Notes: generated from the sequence alone by a model not told the origin. Shown: positions 50,600-60,528, counted from the first letter of the stretch. The stretch is DNA of 64,000 bases from an uncultured Faecalibacterium sp. (GCA_934539245.1 CAKTCK010000009.1:1-64000); one strand, 5' to 3'. Translations and numbers: made by a program.

Positions 50600-52195
50600 T
50601 CACCCTTCTGCCGGTGCATACCGGCTGATGATGGCGCGGGCCACCCGCAGGCCATCCACAGCGGCGCTCATAATGCCGCCCGCATATCCTGCACCCTCGC
50701 CGCAGGGGTAAAGCCCTGCCAGCTGGGTGCACACAAGATCTTCTTCCCGCTTGAGCCGCACCGGGCTGCTGGTGCGGGTCTCAAGGCCGGTCAGGATGGC
50801 GTCCGGCGCGGTGTAACCCGCGATTTTGCGCTCGTAGGCGCGCAGCCCCGCCCGCAGGGTGTCCGCCAACTCCCCGGGCAGCAGTGCACCCAAGTCTGCG
50901 GCGGTCACGCCGCGGTCGTAGGTGGGCTGTACGCTGCCGATATGCAGCTGCCCGCGCCCTTCCAGAAAGCTTTGCACATTCTCTGCCGGGGCGGCGTAGG
51001 CTCCGGCGGCACGGCCGGCGGCGTAGGCCTTTGCTTCCAGCTCCCGCTGAAAGGCGATGGCGCGGCGGGGGTCATTGGAAAAATCTGCCCCGCCCACGCT
51101 GACCACCACCGCCGCATTGGCGTTTTTGCCGCTGCGGGCGTGGTAGCTCATGCCGTTGGTCACAACACGCTCTTCCTCACTGGCGGAAGCCACCACCTGA
51201 CCGCCGGGGCACATACAGAAGGTGTACACGCACCGGTCGCCGACGTGCTGGGAGAGCTGGTATTCGCCCCGGGGCAGCGCCGGATGCCCGGCGGCTTCGT
51301 GGTACAGGCTTTTTTCGATCTCGGTTTGCAGGTGCTCGGCGCGGAAACCCACGCTGAAAGGCTTGCACTCCAGCACAAGGCCGCTGTCCATCAGCATACT
51401 GAAGGTATCCCGCGCCGAGTGCCCCACCGCGAACACCAGCGTCTCACAGGCAAAGCTGCCCTTTGTAGTAGTGATGCCCGCCAGCTGACCGTTTTTGCGT
51501 TCCAACCCGGTAAGCGCGGTGTTGAAGTGCACCTCGCCGCCCAAAGACTCGATCTCCCTGCGGATGGAGGTGATGACGCCGCGCAGCAGGTCGGTGCCCA
51601 CATGGGGCTTTTGCTTCCACGCGATCTCTGCCGGAGCACCGTGCTGCAAAAACACCTCGGTGACAAAATCACACAGTTCATCCCCGATGCGGGTGGTCAG
51701 CTTGCCATCCGAAAAAGTGCCCGCGCCGCCCTCGCCGAACTGGATGTTGGCGTTGGGGTCCAGCTGACCGGTGGCGGAAAAGTGCTCCACCGCCTGCACA
51801 CGGGCATCCAGCGCAGGGCCGCGCTCCAGCACGATGGGGCGGTAGCCCTGCCGTGCCAGCAGTAAGGCTGCAAACAGCCCTGCCGGGCCCAGTCCGCACA
51901 CCACGGGGCGGTGCGCAAGCGACTGCGTACCCGCGTGCAGGGTAAAGTCTGCGCGGCTGTGCAGGGCGGCGTCCGGACAGCGTGCCGCAAACGCAGCTTC
52001 CTCCCCGGACTGCTTCAGGGTGACCGCCACGGTATATACCAGCTTGGGCTGGCCGTGGCGGGCATCCACCGAAAGCTTTGCCACGCCGGTGTGCTCTACC
52101 TTGCTGCGGGGCACCCGCAGGGTGTGCAGTGCCTTTTCAAATGCCTGCGGCTCTGCGGCAGAGAGGGGCAGACGGATGTTGCGAACCAGAATCAT
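50600..52195 (-). CDS. FAD-dependent oxidoreductase (COG2509 type)
   Basis: 531 residues. A small N-terminal domain (1-85) is followed by a Rossmann FAD site (VVCGLGPAGLFAALLLARQG), NANIQFGEGGAGTFSDGKL, CMCPGGQVVASASEE and the C-terminal GLYPCGEGAGYAGGI. Matches the uncharacterised flavoprotein dehydrogenases of COG2509; substrate unknown. Ten bases before the XpaC-like gene. Confidence 0.85.
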   Translation of the reverse strand: MILVRNIRLPLSAAEPQAFEKALHTLRVPRSKVEHTGVAKLSVDARHGQPKLVYTVAVTLKQSGEEAAFAARCPDAALHSRADFTLHAGTQSLAHRPVVCGLGPAGLFAALLLARQGYRPIVLERGPALDARVQAVEHFSATGQLDPNANIQFGEGGAGTFSDGKLTTRIGDELCDFVTEVFLQHGAPAEIAWKQKPHVGTDLLRGVITSIRREIESLGGEVHFNTALTGLERKNGQLAGITTTKGSFACETLVFAVGHSARDTFSMLMDSGLVLECKPFSVGFRAEHLQTEIEKSLYHEAAGHPALPRGEYQLSQHVGDRCVYTFCMCPGGQVVASASEEERVVTNGMSYHARSGKNANAAVVVSVGGADFSNDPRRAIAFQRELEAKAYAAGRAAGAYAAPAENVQSFLEGRGQLHIGSVQPTYDRGVTAADLGALLPGELADTLRAGLRAYERKIAGYTAPDAILTGLETRTSSPVRLKREEDLVCTQLAGLYPCGEGAGYAGGIMSAAVDGLRVARAIISRYAPAEG

Positions 52196-52216
52196 TTGTT
52201 GTGTTTTCCTTTAAAT

Positions 52217-53521
52217 TTAGTTGCTCTCAATGCGGCATTGCAGCACATAGCTGCCCAGTGCAAAGATCTTGCCGTTGGAGGGCACATACAGCCGACAGGC
52301 AATGTTCTGCTGGCCGGTAGCCACGGCAAAGTCCTCGGCGTCGATCTCAATGACCACCTGCTCGGGGGTCAAAGTTTCCATAGCGCCCTTGGGACCGCAC
52401 AGGATCACGTTCATCAGCCGCTCGGTCTCCACCGTCAGCTGATAGGTGGCGGGCAGGTTGACCACCTGCACACAGCTGGAGGGCAGGTTCATGGTCTTGG
52501 TCTCCAGCCCGGAGCAGTCAAAGCTGACCGTGATCGTGGAGATATTGTCCAGCAGATAGATATCTGTCGGCAGCTCAATGGGCATCTCGTACACCTTGTT
52601 CAGGCTGAAGGTGGAAAGGTCGATGGTGCCGATGGACAAGGTGGACAGCGCATCGATCTTTTCTGCCGGGCCTGCCACCTTAAGCTGCTTGCAGCTGAGG
52701 GCATAGCTCAGCACCGAGTTATCGAACCCGCGCGGCGCGTTGATAAAGTTTACCTTCACCGGCAGGGTCGCCATCTTGTACACTTGCAGCGTCACGTCCA
52801 CGTTGCTCTCTTCCAGTGTGGTGTACTGGAACTTGATCTCCTTGCCGCCGCTGGTGTAGAAGCGCAGGGGGGTGTCCAGCGTGACCGACTCTGTCAGCTC
52901 GCTGTTATAGGATGCCTCGGCGGTGCAGGTTGCCACCTTGCTCAGCTCACTGCTGGGGCCGGACAGGGTAACAGTCTCCTTAGAGACCTCGGTACTGTAA
53001 AGGATATAGCCGTCTGCAACGCGCAGATAGTTGGTGGTAACGGTAACGGGCAGGGTCTTTTCCTCCACCACGTCAAACACCACGTCCACTGTGTTGTCAC
53101 TGCCTTCCATGGTCACGGTCACGCCATTGAGCAGACCGTTTGCGCCGCGCACCAGCAGCCGCAGGGTCTTTTCGCCGCTGTCGCGCACGCTGGACCAATC
53201 CGGGTAGACTACAAAATCCGAGGCGCTGAGCCCGCCGATGGTGTATCCATCGCCGGAGAGCTTCAGGTTCACAGTCTTATCCTCGGCGCTGACGATGCTC
53301 AGACCCCGGGAAGTATAGGCAGCGGAATCGTAGGTGTAATCCACCGGCACATTATAGATGGTGTTGGTGGTGCCGGGCTGGACGATGATGGTGACCACCA
53401 TCCACGCAACGATGGCACCCAGCACGGACAGTGCCAGCCGGATGCGGCGGTCATCCAGAAGATTCTTTTTTTTGCGGACGGCAGACTTTGCGCCGTTCGG
53501 CTTATTCGGCTGGTTGCTCAT
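52217..53521 (-). CDS. cdaR: YbbR-domain regulator of diadenylate cyclase (CdaR)
   Basis: 434 residues. Basic cytoplasmic start, one membrane helix (about 30-50), then four extracellular YbbR-type beta domains, each about 85-90 residues. CdaR binds and tunes CdaA from outside the membrane. The ATG overlaps the cdaA TGA (ATGA), so the two are translationally coupled. Confidence 0.9.
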   Translation of the reverse strand: MSNQPNKPNGAKSAVRKKKNLLDDRRIRLALSVLGAIVAWMVVTIIVQPGTTNTIYNVPVDYTYDSAAYTSRGLSIVSAEDKTVNLKLSGDGYTIGGLSASDFVVYPDWSSVRDSGEKTLRLLVRGANGLLNGVTVTMEGSDNTVDVVFDVVEEKTLPVTVTTNYLRVADGYILYSTEVSKETVTLSGPSSELSKVATCTAEASYNSELTESVTLDTPLRFYTSGGKEIKFQYTTLEESNVDVTLQVYKMATLPVKVNFINAPRGFDNSVLSYALSCKQLKVAGPAEKIDALSTLSIGTIDLSTFSLNKVYEMPIELPTDIYLLDNISTITVSFDCSGLETKTMNLPSSCVQVVNLPATYQLTVETERLMNVILCGPKGAMETLTPEQVVIEIDAEDFAVATGQQNIACRLYVPSNGKIFALGSYVLQCRIESN

Positions 53522-54420
53522 TGCTGCTCGTCCTCCCCCTTCTGGCTGATCCAGTTCCACAGCTTTTTCGCCTGTTCCACCCAGCTGTCGGCGGTGTTCT
53601 TTTCCACCGTGGACTCCTTGGGGATCATCTCATCAATGAGCCGGGTATACAGGCTCTGGCGATCAAAATGACGGATCAGCACACCATTTTTGGCCATGGA
53701 GATGATGCCGGTCTCCTCGCTGACCACGATGGCAATAGCGTCGGAGTTTTCCGCAATGCCAAGACAGGCGCGGTGGCGTGTGCCCATATCCTTGCCCAGA
53801 TCCAGATTGTTGGAAAGGGGCAGCACGCAGCCCGCCGCCTTGATGCGGCCGTTTTCGATGATGGCGGCACCGTCATGCAGGGGGGTGCCCTCGTAGAAGA
53901 TGGTGCCCAGCACCTCCAGATTGACCGCGCTGTTCACCGGAGTGCCGGTGCGCACGATCTCGGAAAGGTTGGTGTGGCGTTCCAGCACGATGAGGGCACC
54001 GGTCTTGGTCTCGGAAAAGCGCTCGGCTGCATCGCAGATGGCAATGATGGCGCTGCGCCATGCACCCTTCAGGCTGGGGTCGTTGTAGCGCCCCTTTACG
54101 TTGAACAGCTTGGACGCCCACTGGTCGGTCTGACCCATGCGCTCCAGCGCGCGGCGGATCTCGGGCTGAAACAGCACCACAAGGGTGAGCAGACCGACTT
54201 GCAGCAGCGAGTTGAGCAGCCATGTAACGGTGCGCATATTCAGAGTGTTGGCCACCAGATACACGACCATGACCAGCAGCGCGCCCTTGGCCAGCTGCCC
54301 GGCGCGGGTGCGGTTGATGATGCCCAGCAGCTGGTAGATCAGAAACGCGATGATGATGATATCCAGCAGATCAACGATCTTAAAGGTCTGAAAATTTGCG
54401 ATGATCGCATTCAGTGTCAT
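53518..54420 (-). CDS. cdaA: Diadenylate cyclase CdaA
   Basis: 300 residues. Three membrane helices in the first 85 residues, then the DAC domain with LHDGAAIIENGRI and GTRHRACLGIAENSD (DGA and RHR motifs). Makes c-di-AMP, controlling potassium and osmotic balance and wall homeostasis. Pairs with CdaR; the usual third partner glmM is not next to it, although a different phosphohexomutase lies 1.6 kb away and glmS 20 kb away. Confidence 0.96.
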   Translation of the reverse strand: MTLNAIIANFQTFKIVDLLDIIIIAFLIYQLLGIINRTRAGQLAKGALLVMVVYLVANTLNMRTVTWLLNSLLQVGLLTLVVLFQPEIRRALERMGQTDQWASKLFNVKGRYNDPSLKGAWRSAIIAICDAAERFSETKTGALIVLERHTNLSEIVRTGTPVNSAVNLEVLGTIFYEGTPLHDGAAIIENGRIKAAGCVLPLSNNLDLGKDMGTRHRACLGIAENSDAIAIVVSEETGIISMAKNGVLIRHFDRQSLYTRLIDEMIPKESTVEKNTADSWVEQAKKLWNWISQKGEDEQQ

Positions 54421-54435
54421 GCGTGTGTGCCCCCC

Positions 54436-55602
54436 TTACACCGCTTCGATCAGGGCGACTGCGTGGGCGGCGATGCCCAGTCCCTCGCCGGTAAAGCCCA
54501 GATGCTCCTCCGTGGTGGCCTTTACGCTTACTGCTTCCACCGGCAGGCCAAAAGCCGCCGCCAGATTGGCACGCATGGCCGGGATACGGGGTGCAAGCTT
54601 GGGGCGCTGGCACAGCAGGGTGGCGTCGATGTTCTCGATACGCCAGCCGTGCTCCTTGAGGATCTGTGCCACGCGGCAGGCCAGCTTCAGGCTGTCGGCA
54701 CCGGCATACTCCGGGTCATTGTCCGGGAAATGCTGACCGATATCCCCCAGCGCTGCTGCGCCCAGCACGGCATCCATCACCGCATGGGTCAGCACGTCTG
54801 CATCCGAATGGCCCAGCAGGCCTTTTTCAAAGGGGATCTCCACCCCGCCAAGGATCAGCTTGCGCTGCTCTACCAAACGATGTACATCATAGCCGTGTCC
54901 AATACGCATTTCTGTTTCCTTCCTCTGTGCCGGGCGGGGCAGGTCCTCCCGGGTGGTGATCTTCAGGTTTGCATAGTCGCCCTGCGTCAGCTGCACCGGG
55001 CGTCCGGTCAGCTCAAACAGGCTGCAATCATCGGTAACAAGGCGGGCGCGCGCGGCGTCCAGCTCTTCCAGCGCCGCAAGATACGCCGCACGGTCAAAGC
55101 ACTGGGGGGTCTGCACCGCATATAGGGTGCTGCGGTCCGGGGTCGTCTGCACCACGCAGTCCGGGGGCACGGTCTTGCCATCGCCCCGGGCGGCGGCCTT
55201 GATGGTATCCTTCACCGGCACCGCCGGGGCTGCCGCGCCGCACCGAGCGGCAGCTTCCAGCACCGCTGTAATGACCGCTGCGCTCACAAAGGGACGGGCG
55301 GCATCGTGCACTGCCACAAGTTCTCCGTGCGCGGCCAGCACACCGTTTTTTGCGCTCTCGGCGCGGGTAGCCCCGCCCTCCACGATCTGCACAGGCTTCG
55401 GGCAATCTGCCGCCTGCTGCGCCACAAAATCCCGGTTTTTGCCCGCCACCAGCACAAGCTCGGTGACCTGCGGGCACTGGGCAAAGGCGCGGATGCTGCG
55501 GTGCAGCACCGTTTCGCCCCCCAGATCAAAACTGAGCTTATCAAAACCCATGCGGGTCGAGGAGCCCGCCGCCACCAATACTGCCGATACAGTTTTTTCC
55601 AT
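54436..55602 (-). CDS. ispDF: Bifunctional IspD-IspF (MEP isoprenoid pathway)
   Basis: 388 residues fusing two enzymes. IspD part (1 to about 225) shows [12 protein letters not shown] and [10 protein letters not shown]; IspF part (from about 232) starts [11 protein letters not shown] with metal ligands Asp and His and contains [13 protein letters not shown] and [14 protein letters not shown]. Catalyses the third and fifth steps of MEP synthesis. Start ATG 55600-55602 after AGGTGG. First gene of the long run that continues through cdaA. Confidence 0.96.
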   Translation of the reverse strand: MEKTVSAVLVAAGSSTRMGFDKLSFDLGGETVLHRSIRAFAQCPQVTELVLVAGKNRDFVAQQAADCPKPVQIVEGGATRAESAKNGVLAAHGELVAVHDAARPFVSAAVITAVLEAAARCGAAAPAVPVKDTIKAAARGDGKTVPPDCVVQTTPDRSTLYAVQTPQCFDRAAYLAALEELDAARARLVTDDCSLFELTGRPVQLTQGDYANLKITTREDLPRPAQRKETEMRIGHGYDVHRLVEQRKLILGGVEIPFEKGLLGHSDADVLTHAVMDAVLGAAALGDIGQHFPDNDPEYAGADSLKLACRVAQILKEHGWRIENIDATLLCQRPKLAPRIPAMRANLAAAFGLPVEAVSVKATTEEHLGFTGEGLGIAAHAVALIEAV

Positions 55603-55669
55603 CTCTTCCACCTACCCTGCCGCTGTGCCGCGCTGCACGCCCACAGCTGCTTATAATAAACCATGTTTT

Positions 55670-55698
55670 ATTATAGCGTATCACAGCGCAAACTTCAA
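55670..55698 (-). promoter_or_regulatory. Promoter of the ispDF-cdaA-cdaR-...-relA run
   Basis: TTGAAG (55693-55698), 17-base spacer, perfect TATAAT (55670-55675) on the minus strand; leader about 60 nt. Confidence 0.85.
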
Positions 55699-55786
55699 CC
55701 AATTTTACACAGCAAAAGTGCATCTGTGCTGCATAAAGTCCTGCGTTCTGTCCTGAAATGGCAGTTACCCGGAGCACGCACTTTCG

Positions 55787-55941
55787 CCCTCTCAGGCGCT
55801 CCCGCGCCAGCTCCCCCAAAGGGGGAGCCAAGGTTTAAAGCCCATTGCTAAAGTATTAGCTATAATGTGAAACCTTCCGGCAGTGCTCTTGCCTCTCCCT
55901 TTGGGAGAGGTGGCATCGCCGCAGGCGATGACGGAGAGGGC
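55787..55941. repeat. Inverted pair of folded intergenic repeats
   Basis: Two relatives of one roughly 50-bp palindromic unit in opposite orientation: 55787-55833 and 55888-55941. Each holds a CTCCCTTTGGGAG-type hairpin, then a second hairpin (GGCGC...GCGCC or GGCATCGCC...GGCGATG) and a GAGAGGG end. A further GAGGGCGC/GCGCCCTC pairing extends to about 55963. I recall this as a frequent intergenic repeat in gut Clostridia; no coding content. The whole 55700-55990 gap has nothing else. Confidence 0.75.
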
Positions 55942-55994
55942 GCAGTAAGGCTAGCGCGCCCTCCCCCTCATCCAGCGCTGCGCACCAATGAACG

Positions 55995-56029
55995 AAAAAA
56001 GGGCTGCTGCACAAAACGTGCAGCAGCCC
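55995..56029 (-). terminator. Phosphohexomutase gene terminator
   Basis: Perfect 12-pair GGGCTGCTGCAC/GTGCAGCAGCCC stem with a 5-base loop (56001-56029), followed by TTTTTT on the minus strand. Confidence 0.95.
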
Positions 56030-56050
56030 CGCAGATGCTTTGGGATGTAT

Positions 56051-57733
56051 TTACTTCAGGATGGGCTCAATGGCAGCAGCCAGAGCGTCCTTCTGTGCCT
56101 GTGCTTCGGCCAGATCCTTACCCAGCGTGGTGAAGTAGGTCTTGATCTTCGGCTCGGTGCCGGAGGGACGCACCACCACGGTAGCGCCGTTTTCCAGCGT
56201 GTAGATCAGCACGTTGGCAGCGGGCAGACCGGTCTCTTCCGGCTTCTTGTAGTCGGTCACCTTGACCACCTTATGGCCTGCCAGCTCCACAGGGGGCTGG
56301 TCGCGCAGCTTCTGCATGATGGAAGCCATCTTCTCCATGCCGGTCAGGCCGGGGAATTCGAAGCTGTCCACCTTGTTCAGGTAGCGGCCGTACTGAGCGT
56401 AGATCTCTTCCAGACGCTGCTTGATGGAGGAGCCGATGCTGCGGTAGTAAGCGGCCATCTCGCAGATGAGCATGGAGCCGATGACGGCGTCCTTATCGCG
56501 GACGTAGGGGCCAGCCAGATAGCCGTAGCTCTCCTCAAAGCCGAAGATGAAGCGATCGACTTCACCGGCAGCCTCGAGGTTGGCGATCTGGTCGCCGATC
56601 CACTTGAAGCCTGTCAGCACATTGCGCATCTCCACGCCGTAGTGCTTTGCCACAGCGTCTGCCAGCGGGGTGGACACGATGGACTTGACTGCCACGGGGT
56701 TCTTGGGCATGGTGCCCTTCTCGATGCGGCCTGCGCAGATGTAGTCCAGCAGCAGAACGCCCATCTCGTTGCCGGACACCAGCTCATAGCTGCCGTCTGG
56801 GCACTTCATGGCAATGCCCACGCGGTCGGCGTCGGGGTCGGTAGCCAGCATCAGGTCGGCACCGGTCTTGGTGGCCAGCTCCAGACCCAGCTTCAGCGCC
56901 TCGAAGATCTCGGGGTTGGGGTAGGAGCAGGTGGTAAAGTAGCCGTTGGGGTACTCCTGCTCGGGCACGATGGTGATATCAGTAATGCCCATATCGTTGA
57001 GCACATGGGTCACGGGCACAAGGCCGGAGCCGTTCAGCGGGCTGTACACCAGCTTCAAGCCGGCAGTCTTGCACAGACCCGGGCGCACCTGACGTGCTTC
57101 AATGGCATCGTACAGAGCTTTTTTGCAGTCATCGCCCACAAAGCGGATCATGCCACTCTCCACACCCTCGGCAAAGGAGACGTACTTTGCACCGGTGAGC
57201 ACATCGGTCTTCTGGATCTCGTCGTAGACGATGGCGGCGGCGTCATCGGTCATCTGGCAGCCGTCCGGGCCATAGGCCTTGTAGCCGTTGTACTTAGCCG
57301 GGTTGTGGGAGGCGGTTACCATGATACCGGCGTTGCAGTTATAGTAACGGGTAGCAAAGCTCAAAGCGGGCACGGGCATCAGGGCGTCATAGATGCGCAC
57401 CTTGATGCCGTTGGCTGCCAGAACGCCTGCGGCGGTCTTGGCAAAGACATCGCTCTTCAGGCGGCTGTCGTAGCTGATCGCCACGGTCTGGGTACCGCCC
57501 TGGGTCAGCACCCAGTTTGCCAGACCCTGCGTTGCCTGACGGACAACGTAGATGTTCATGCGGTTGGTACCGGCGCCCAGCACGCCGCGCAGGCCTGCGG
57601 TACCAAACTTCAGCGCCACAGCAAAGCGATCCTTGATCTCATCGTCATTGCCTTCGACCTTTGCCAGTTCCGGCTTCAGGTCTGCATCTTCCAGATCCGC
57701 TGCCAGCCAGCGCTTGTATTCATCCAGATACAT
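56051..57733 (-). CDS. Phosphoglucomutase/phosphomannomutase
   Basis: 560 residues from the ATG at 57731-57733 (AAGGTG site). Alpha-D-phosphohexomutase landmarks: active-site serine loop MVTASHNPAKYNGYK, metal loop ATDPDADRVG, sugar loop GFEESYGY and phosphate loop RPSGTEPKIK. Length fits the PgcA/PMM2-type branch, which interconverts hexose 1- and 6-phosphates. Not GlmM, which is shorter and has a different sugar loop. Monocistronic. Confidence 0.93.
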   Translation of the reverse strand: MYLDEYKRWLAADLEDADLKPELAKVEGNDDEIKDRFAVALKFGTAGLRGVLGAGTNRMNIYVVRQATQGLANWVLTQGGTQTVAISYDSRLKSDVFAKTAAGVLAANGIKVRIYDALMPVPALSFATRYYNCNAGIMVTASHNPAKYNGYKAYGPDGCQMTDDAAAIVYDEIQKTDVLTGAKYVSFAEGVESGMIRFVGDDCKKALYDAIEARQVRPGLCKTAGLKLVYSPLNGSGLVPVTHVLNDMGITDITIVPEQEYPNGYFTTCSYPNPEIFEALKLGLELATKTGADLMLATDPDADRVGIAMKCPDGSYELVSGNEMGVLLLDYICAGRIEKGTMPKNPVAVKSIVSTPLADAVAKHYGVEMRNVLTGFKWIGDQIANLEAAGEVDRFIFGFEESYGYLAGPYVRDKDAVIGSMLICEMAAYYRSIGSSIKQRLEEIYAQYGRYLNKVDSFEFPGLTGMEKMASIMQKLRDQPPVELAGHKVVKVTDYKKPEETGLPAANVLIYTLENGATVVVRPSGTEPKIKTYFTTLGKDLAEAQAQKDALAAAIEPILK

Positions 57734-57801
57734 CTTGTACACCTTACCTTTGTTTAAAATCTTTTTCCCCGGATCGAAATGGTTTGTATAAACCTACTTA
57801 T

Positions 57802-57830
57802 ACTATAAACTCTTGCTCCGCTTATGTCAA
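57802..57830 (-). promoter_or_regulatory. Phosphohexomutase gene promoter
   Basis: TTGACA (57825-57830), 17-base spacer, TATAGT (57802-57807) on the minus strand; it overlaps the region just past the next small gene. Confidence 0.83.
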
Positions 57831-57858
57831 TTGCGTAATATGTCCGAAGTTTATGCCC

Positions 57859-58206
57859 TTAAAACCGGCAAATGACACAAAAAACCGGATTTTCTGCCAG
57901 AATCAATGCGTTTTTCGATGTATCCAGCAACTGGTAGGGCTGGTGCACGTCCTCCAGCACCTCCAGCCACTGCTCCGGCCCCACGCCGTTTTCGCACAGG
58001 TAGCGCAGCAGCACCATCACCCGGCCAAAGCTGTCTGCCGGGGCAAGCACCGTGCTGCTGCGCACCTTGCCGCCCTGCTCCCGGCGCAGCTGTGTCAGCA
58101 CCCCCTGCGGGGTGGCTGCGGCGCAGTACACCAGCGTGCAGGCGTGCTGCAAGCCCTCCAGCTCTGAATAAGTACGGATATACCGGCAGCATTCCCCATT
58201 TGTCAT
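57859..58206 (-). CDS. Small hypothetical protein
   Basis: 115 residues from the ATG at 58204-58206 (AAGGAG 11 bases upstream). Contains VLAPADSFGRVMVLLRYLCENGV and EQWLEVLEDVHQPYQLLD; no signal peptide or membrane helix. I cannot assign a family with confidence; it could belong to a small DUF seen in Oscillospiraceae. Divergent from comM. Codon use matches its neighbours, so it looks real. Confidence 0.65.
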   Translation of the reverse strand: MTNGECCRYIRTYSELEGLQHACTLVYCAAATPQGVLTQLRREQGGKVRSSTVLAPADSFGRVMVLLRYLCENGVGPEQWLEVLEDVHQPYQLLDTSKNALILAENPVFCVICRF

Positions 58207-58232
58207 GATCTCTCGTTCTCCTTTCTGCTGCA

Positions 58233-58261
58233 TTGACAACTTTCCTGTGCTTTACTATAAT
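58233..58261 (+). promoter_or_regulatory. comM promoter
   Basis: Perfect consensus TTGACA (58233-58238), 17-base spacer, TATAAT (58256-58261); leader about 95 nt. Confidence 0.92.
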
Positions 58262-58361
58262 GATTTCAAACAGAAAAAACTGTCGAAATATAGCAGATAT
58301 ATCCATTATTTTCCACTTTTGGCATTTTTGACAAACCATGCGCCATGCAGGGAGGGACACC

Positions 58362-59900
58362 ATGTATTCTGTGACCAACAGCTTTGGCCTAAACGGGCTG
58401 CGCGGCTTTGCCGTTGCAGTAGAGGCCGATGTTTCCGGCGGGCTGCCCGCGTTTTCCATCGTCGGCCTGCCGGACTCTGCCGTGCGGGAAAGCGCCGACC
58501 GGGTGCGCGCCGCCATCAAAAACCTTGGCTTCCGCTTCCCGGACCGGCGTATCACCATCAACCTCGCCCCTGCCGATGTGCGCAAGACCGGCCCGGTGTA
58601 CGATCTGCCGCTGCTGCTGGCGCTGCTGACCGCCAGCGGGCAGCTGGAAGAAGTACCCGCCGATGCTGCCTTTCTGGGCGAGCTTGCGCTGGATGGCAGT
58701 CTGCGTCCGGTATCCGGCGTGCTGCCCATGGCGCTTGCCGCTGCCGAGCACGGCATCCGGGCGCTGTACGTCCCGGCTGAGAACGCCGCCGAAGCAGCCG
58801 AAGCCTGTGCCGACACCATGACCGTCTACCCTGCCCACACCGCCCGGGAGGTGGTGGAGGCGCTGAAGGGCACCCGTCCTCTCTCCCCTGCCGCTGCCAT
58901 CCCCTTTGACCCGGAGGACGCATGGCAACAGGTGCCGGATTTTGCGGACGTGATGGGGCAATCGCTGGCACGGCGCGCCATGGTCATTGCGGCCGCAGGC
59001 GGACACAATGTGCTTTTAACGGGCGCACCCGGCACCGGCAAATCCATGCTGGCAAAGCGGCTGCCGGGCATTCTGCCGCCCCTGACCCGAGAGGAAGCGG
59101 TGGAAACGACCAAGATCTACTCCATTGCCGGGCAGCTGCCGCAGGGACGCGGATTGATCTCTGCCCGCCCCTTCCGCAGCCCGCACCACTCGGCAAGTTC
59201 TGCCGCCCTTGCCGGAGGCGGGGCAATGTTCCGCCCGGGCGAATGCAGTCTTGCCAACTGCGGCGTGCTGTTTTTGGACGAACTGCCGGAGTTTTCCCGC
59301 GAGAGCTTAGAGGTGCTGCGCCAGCCGCTGGAAGACGGTCAGATCACCGTGAGCCGCGCCGCCGGAAGCGCCACCTACCCCAGCCACTTCCAGCTGGTAG
59401 CCGCCATGAACCCCTGTAAATGCGGCTACTACGGTCACCCCACCCGCGCCTGCACCTGCTCGCCCAGTGCGGTGCGGCAGTACCGCAGCCGGGTGTCCGG
59501 CCCGCTTTTGGACCGCATCGACCTTTGCGTGGAGATGGACCCCATCGCCTTTGACGAGCTGCACACCGCCGCGCCCTCTGAGAGCAGCGCCGAGCTGCGC
59601 AAACAGGTACTGGCTGCCCGCGCCATTCAGGCCAAGCGCTACGCCGCGCCGGGCTTTAAAGGGGTGCACTGCAACGCCCAGCTGAACGCCGGGCAGGTGC
59701 GGCGCATCTGCCGCATGACCCCCGGTGCCGAGCAGCTGCTGCGCAGTTCCTACGATGCACTGGGGCTTTCTGCCCGGGCACACGACCGCATTTTGCGGGT
59801 GGCCCGCACCGTGGCCGACCTTGCGGGCAAGACCCTGCTGGACGAAGATTCCCTGCTGGAAGCGCTGCAATACCGGGCGCAGGAGAAATTGGACGGGTAA
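58362..59900 (+). CDS. comM: YifB/ComM family Mg-chelatase-like AAA+ ATPase
   Basis: 512 residues from the ATG at 58362 (GGGAGGGACACC). N-terminal Lon/S5-like domain (SIVGLPDSAVRESADRVRAA), AAA+ ATPase with Walker A GAPGTGKSM and Walker B VLFLDELPEF, CKCGYYGHPTRACTC cysteine cluster, and C-terminal helical domain. ComM is a helicase promoting branch migration in natural transformation in other bacteria; its Firmicute role is less studied. First gene of a plus-strand pair. Confidence 0.93.
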   Translation: MYSVTNSFGLNGLRGFAVAVEADVSGGLPAFSIVGLPDSAVRESADRVRAAIKNLGFRFPDRRITINLAPADVRKTGPVYDLPLLLALLTASGQLEEVPADAAFLGELALDGSLRPVSGVLPMALAAAEHGIRALYVPAENAAEAAEACADTMTVYPAHTAREVVEALKGTRPLSPAAAIPFDPEDAWQQVPDFADVMGQSLARRAMVIAAAGGHNVLLTGAPGTGKSMLAKRLPGILPPLTREEAVETTKIYSIAGQLPQGRGLISARPFRSPHHSASSAALAGGGAMFRPGECSLANCGVLFLDELPEFSRESLEVLRQPLEDGQITVSRAAGSATYPSHFQLVAAMNPCKCGYYGHPTRACTCSPSAVRQYRSRVSGPLLDRIDLCVEMDPIAFDELHTAAPSESSAELRKQVLAARAIQAKRYAAPGFKGVHCNAQLNAGQVRRICRMTPGAEQLLRSSYDALGLSARAHDRILRVARTVADLAGKTLLDEDSLLEALQYRAQEKLDG

Positions 59901-59949
59901 TGCGGCATATCAACGGGTTGCATTTTCTCTTTTCCGGTGCCGCCCGGTG

Positions 59950-59958
59950 TGGTATACT
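59950..59958 (+). promoter_or_regulatory. GNAT gene promoter (extended -10)
   Basis: TGGTATACT with a weak TTTTCC -35 at 17 bases, 40 bases before the GNAT start and downstream of comM. Confidence 0.55.
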
Positions 59959-59998
59959 GGAAATGCAAAAACCAGAAAATGGAAGGGGTAAAGTACAA

Positions 59999-60469
59999 AT
60001 GAACATTCGTAAAGCCGAAGAAAAAGACATTCCAAGACTGCTGGCGTTGCTGGGGCAGGTGCTGCAAATTCATGCAGAGATACGCCCGGATATTTTTATT
60101 CCCGGCACCACAAAATACACTGTCTGTGAGCTGGCAGAGCTTTTGAAACAGGAGGATAAGCCCATCTACGTTGCCGTGAACGAGGACGATGTGTGCATGG
60201 GCTATGCCTTCTGTCAGCTGAAGGAGCAGCCTTTTTCCACCAACATGGTGCCCTTCAAGTCGCTGTTCATCGATGACCTTTGCGTTGACAAGCAGACGCG
60301 CGGACAGCACATTGGGGAAAGCCTGTTTGAATATGTAAAGCAGCAGGCAAAAGCGCTGGGCTGCTACGAGGTGACCCTGAACGTCTGGGCGGGAAACACT
60401 TCGGCAGAGCACTTTTATGAAAAGATGGGTATGAAAACCAAGGAGCGGCAGATGGAGTATATCCTGTAA
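59999..60469 (+). CDS. GNAT family N-acetyltransferase
   Basis: 156 residues from the ATG at 59999 (AAGGGG site). Starts MNIRKAEEKDIPRLLALL; the acetyl-CoA loop is RGQHIGESLFEYVKQQ (RGxxIG), followed by the ANxxAxxFYEKxGM-type ending NTSAEHFYEKMGMK. Acceptor substrate unknown. Confidence 0.9.
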   Translation: MNIRKAEEKDIPRLLALLGQVLQIHAEIRPDIFIPGTTKYTVCELAELLKQEDKPIYVAVNEDDVCMGYAFCQLKEQPFSTNMVPFKSLFIDDLCVDKQTRGQHIGESLFEYVKQQAKALGCYEVTLNVWAGNTSAEHFYEKMGMKTKERQMEYIL

Positions 60470-60528
60470 CTCGGACGAAAACGCTGTTGCTGCTTTGGTA
60501 TTCAAAACGCAAACTGCTATAAAAAACA

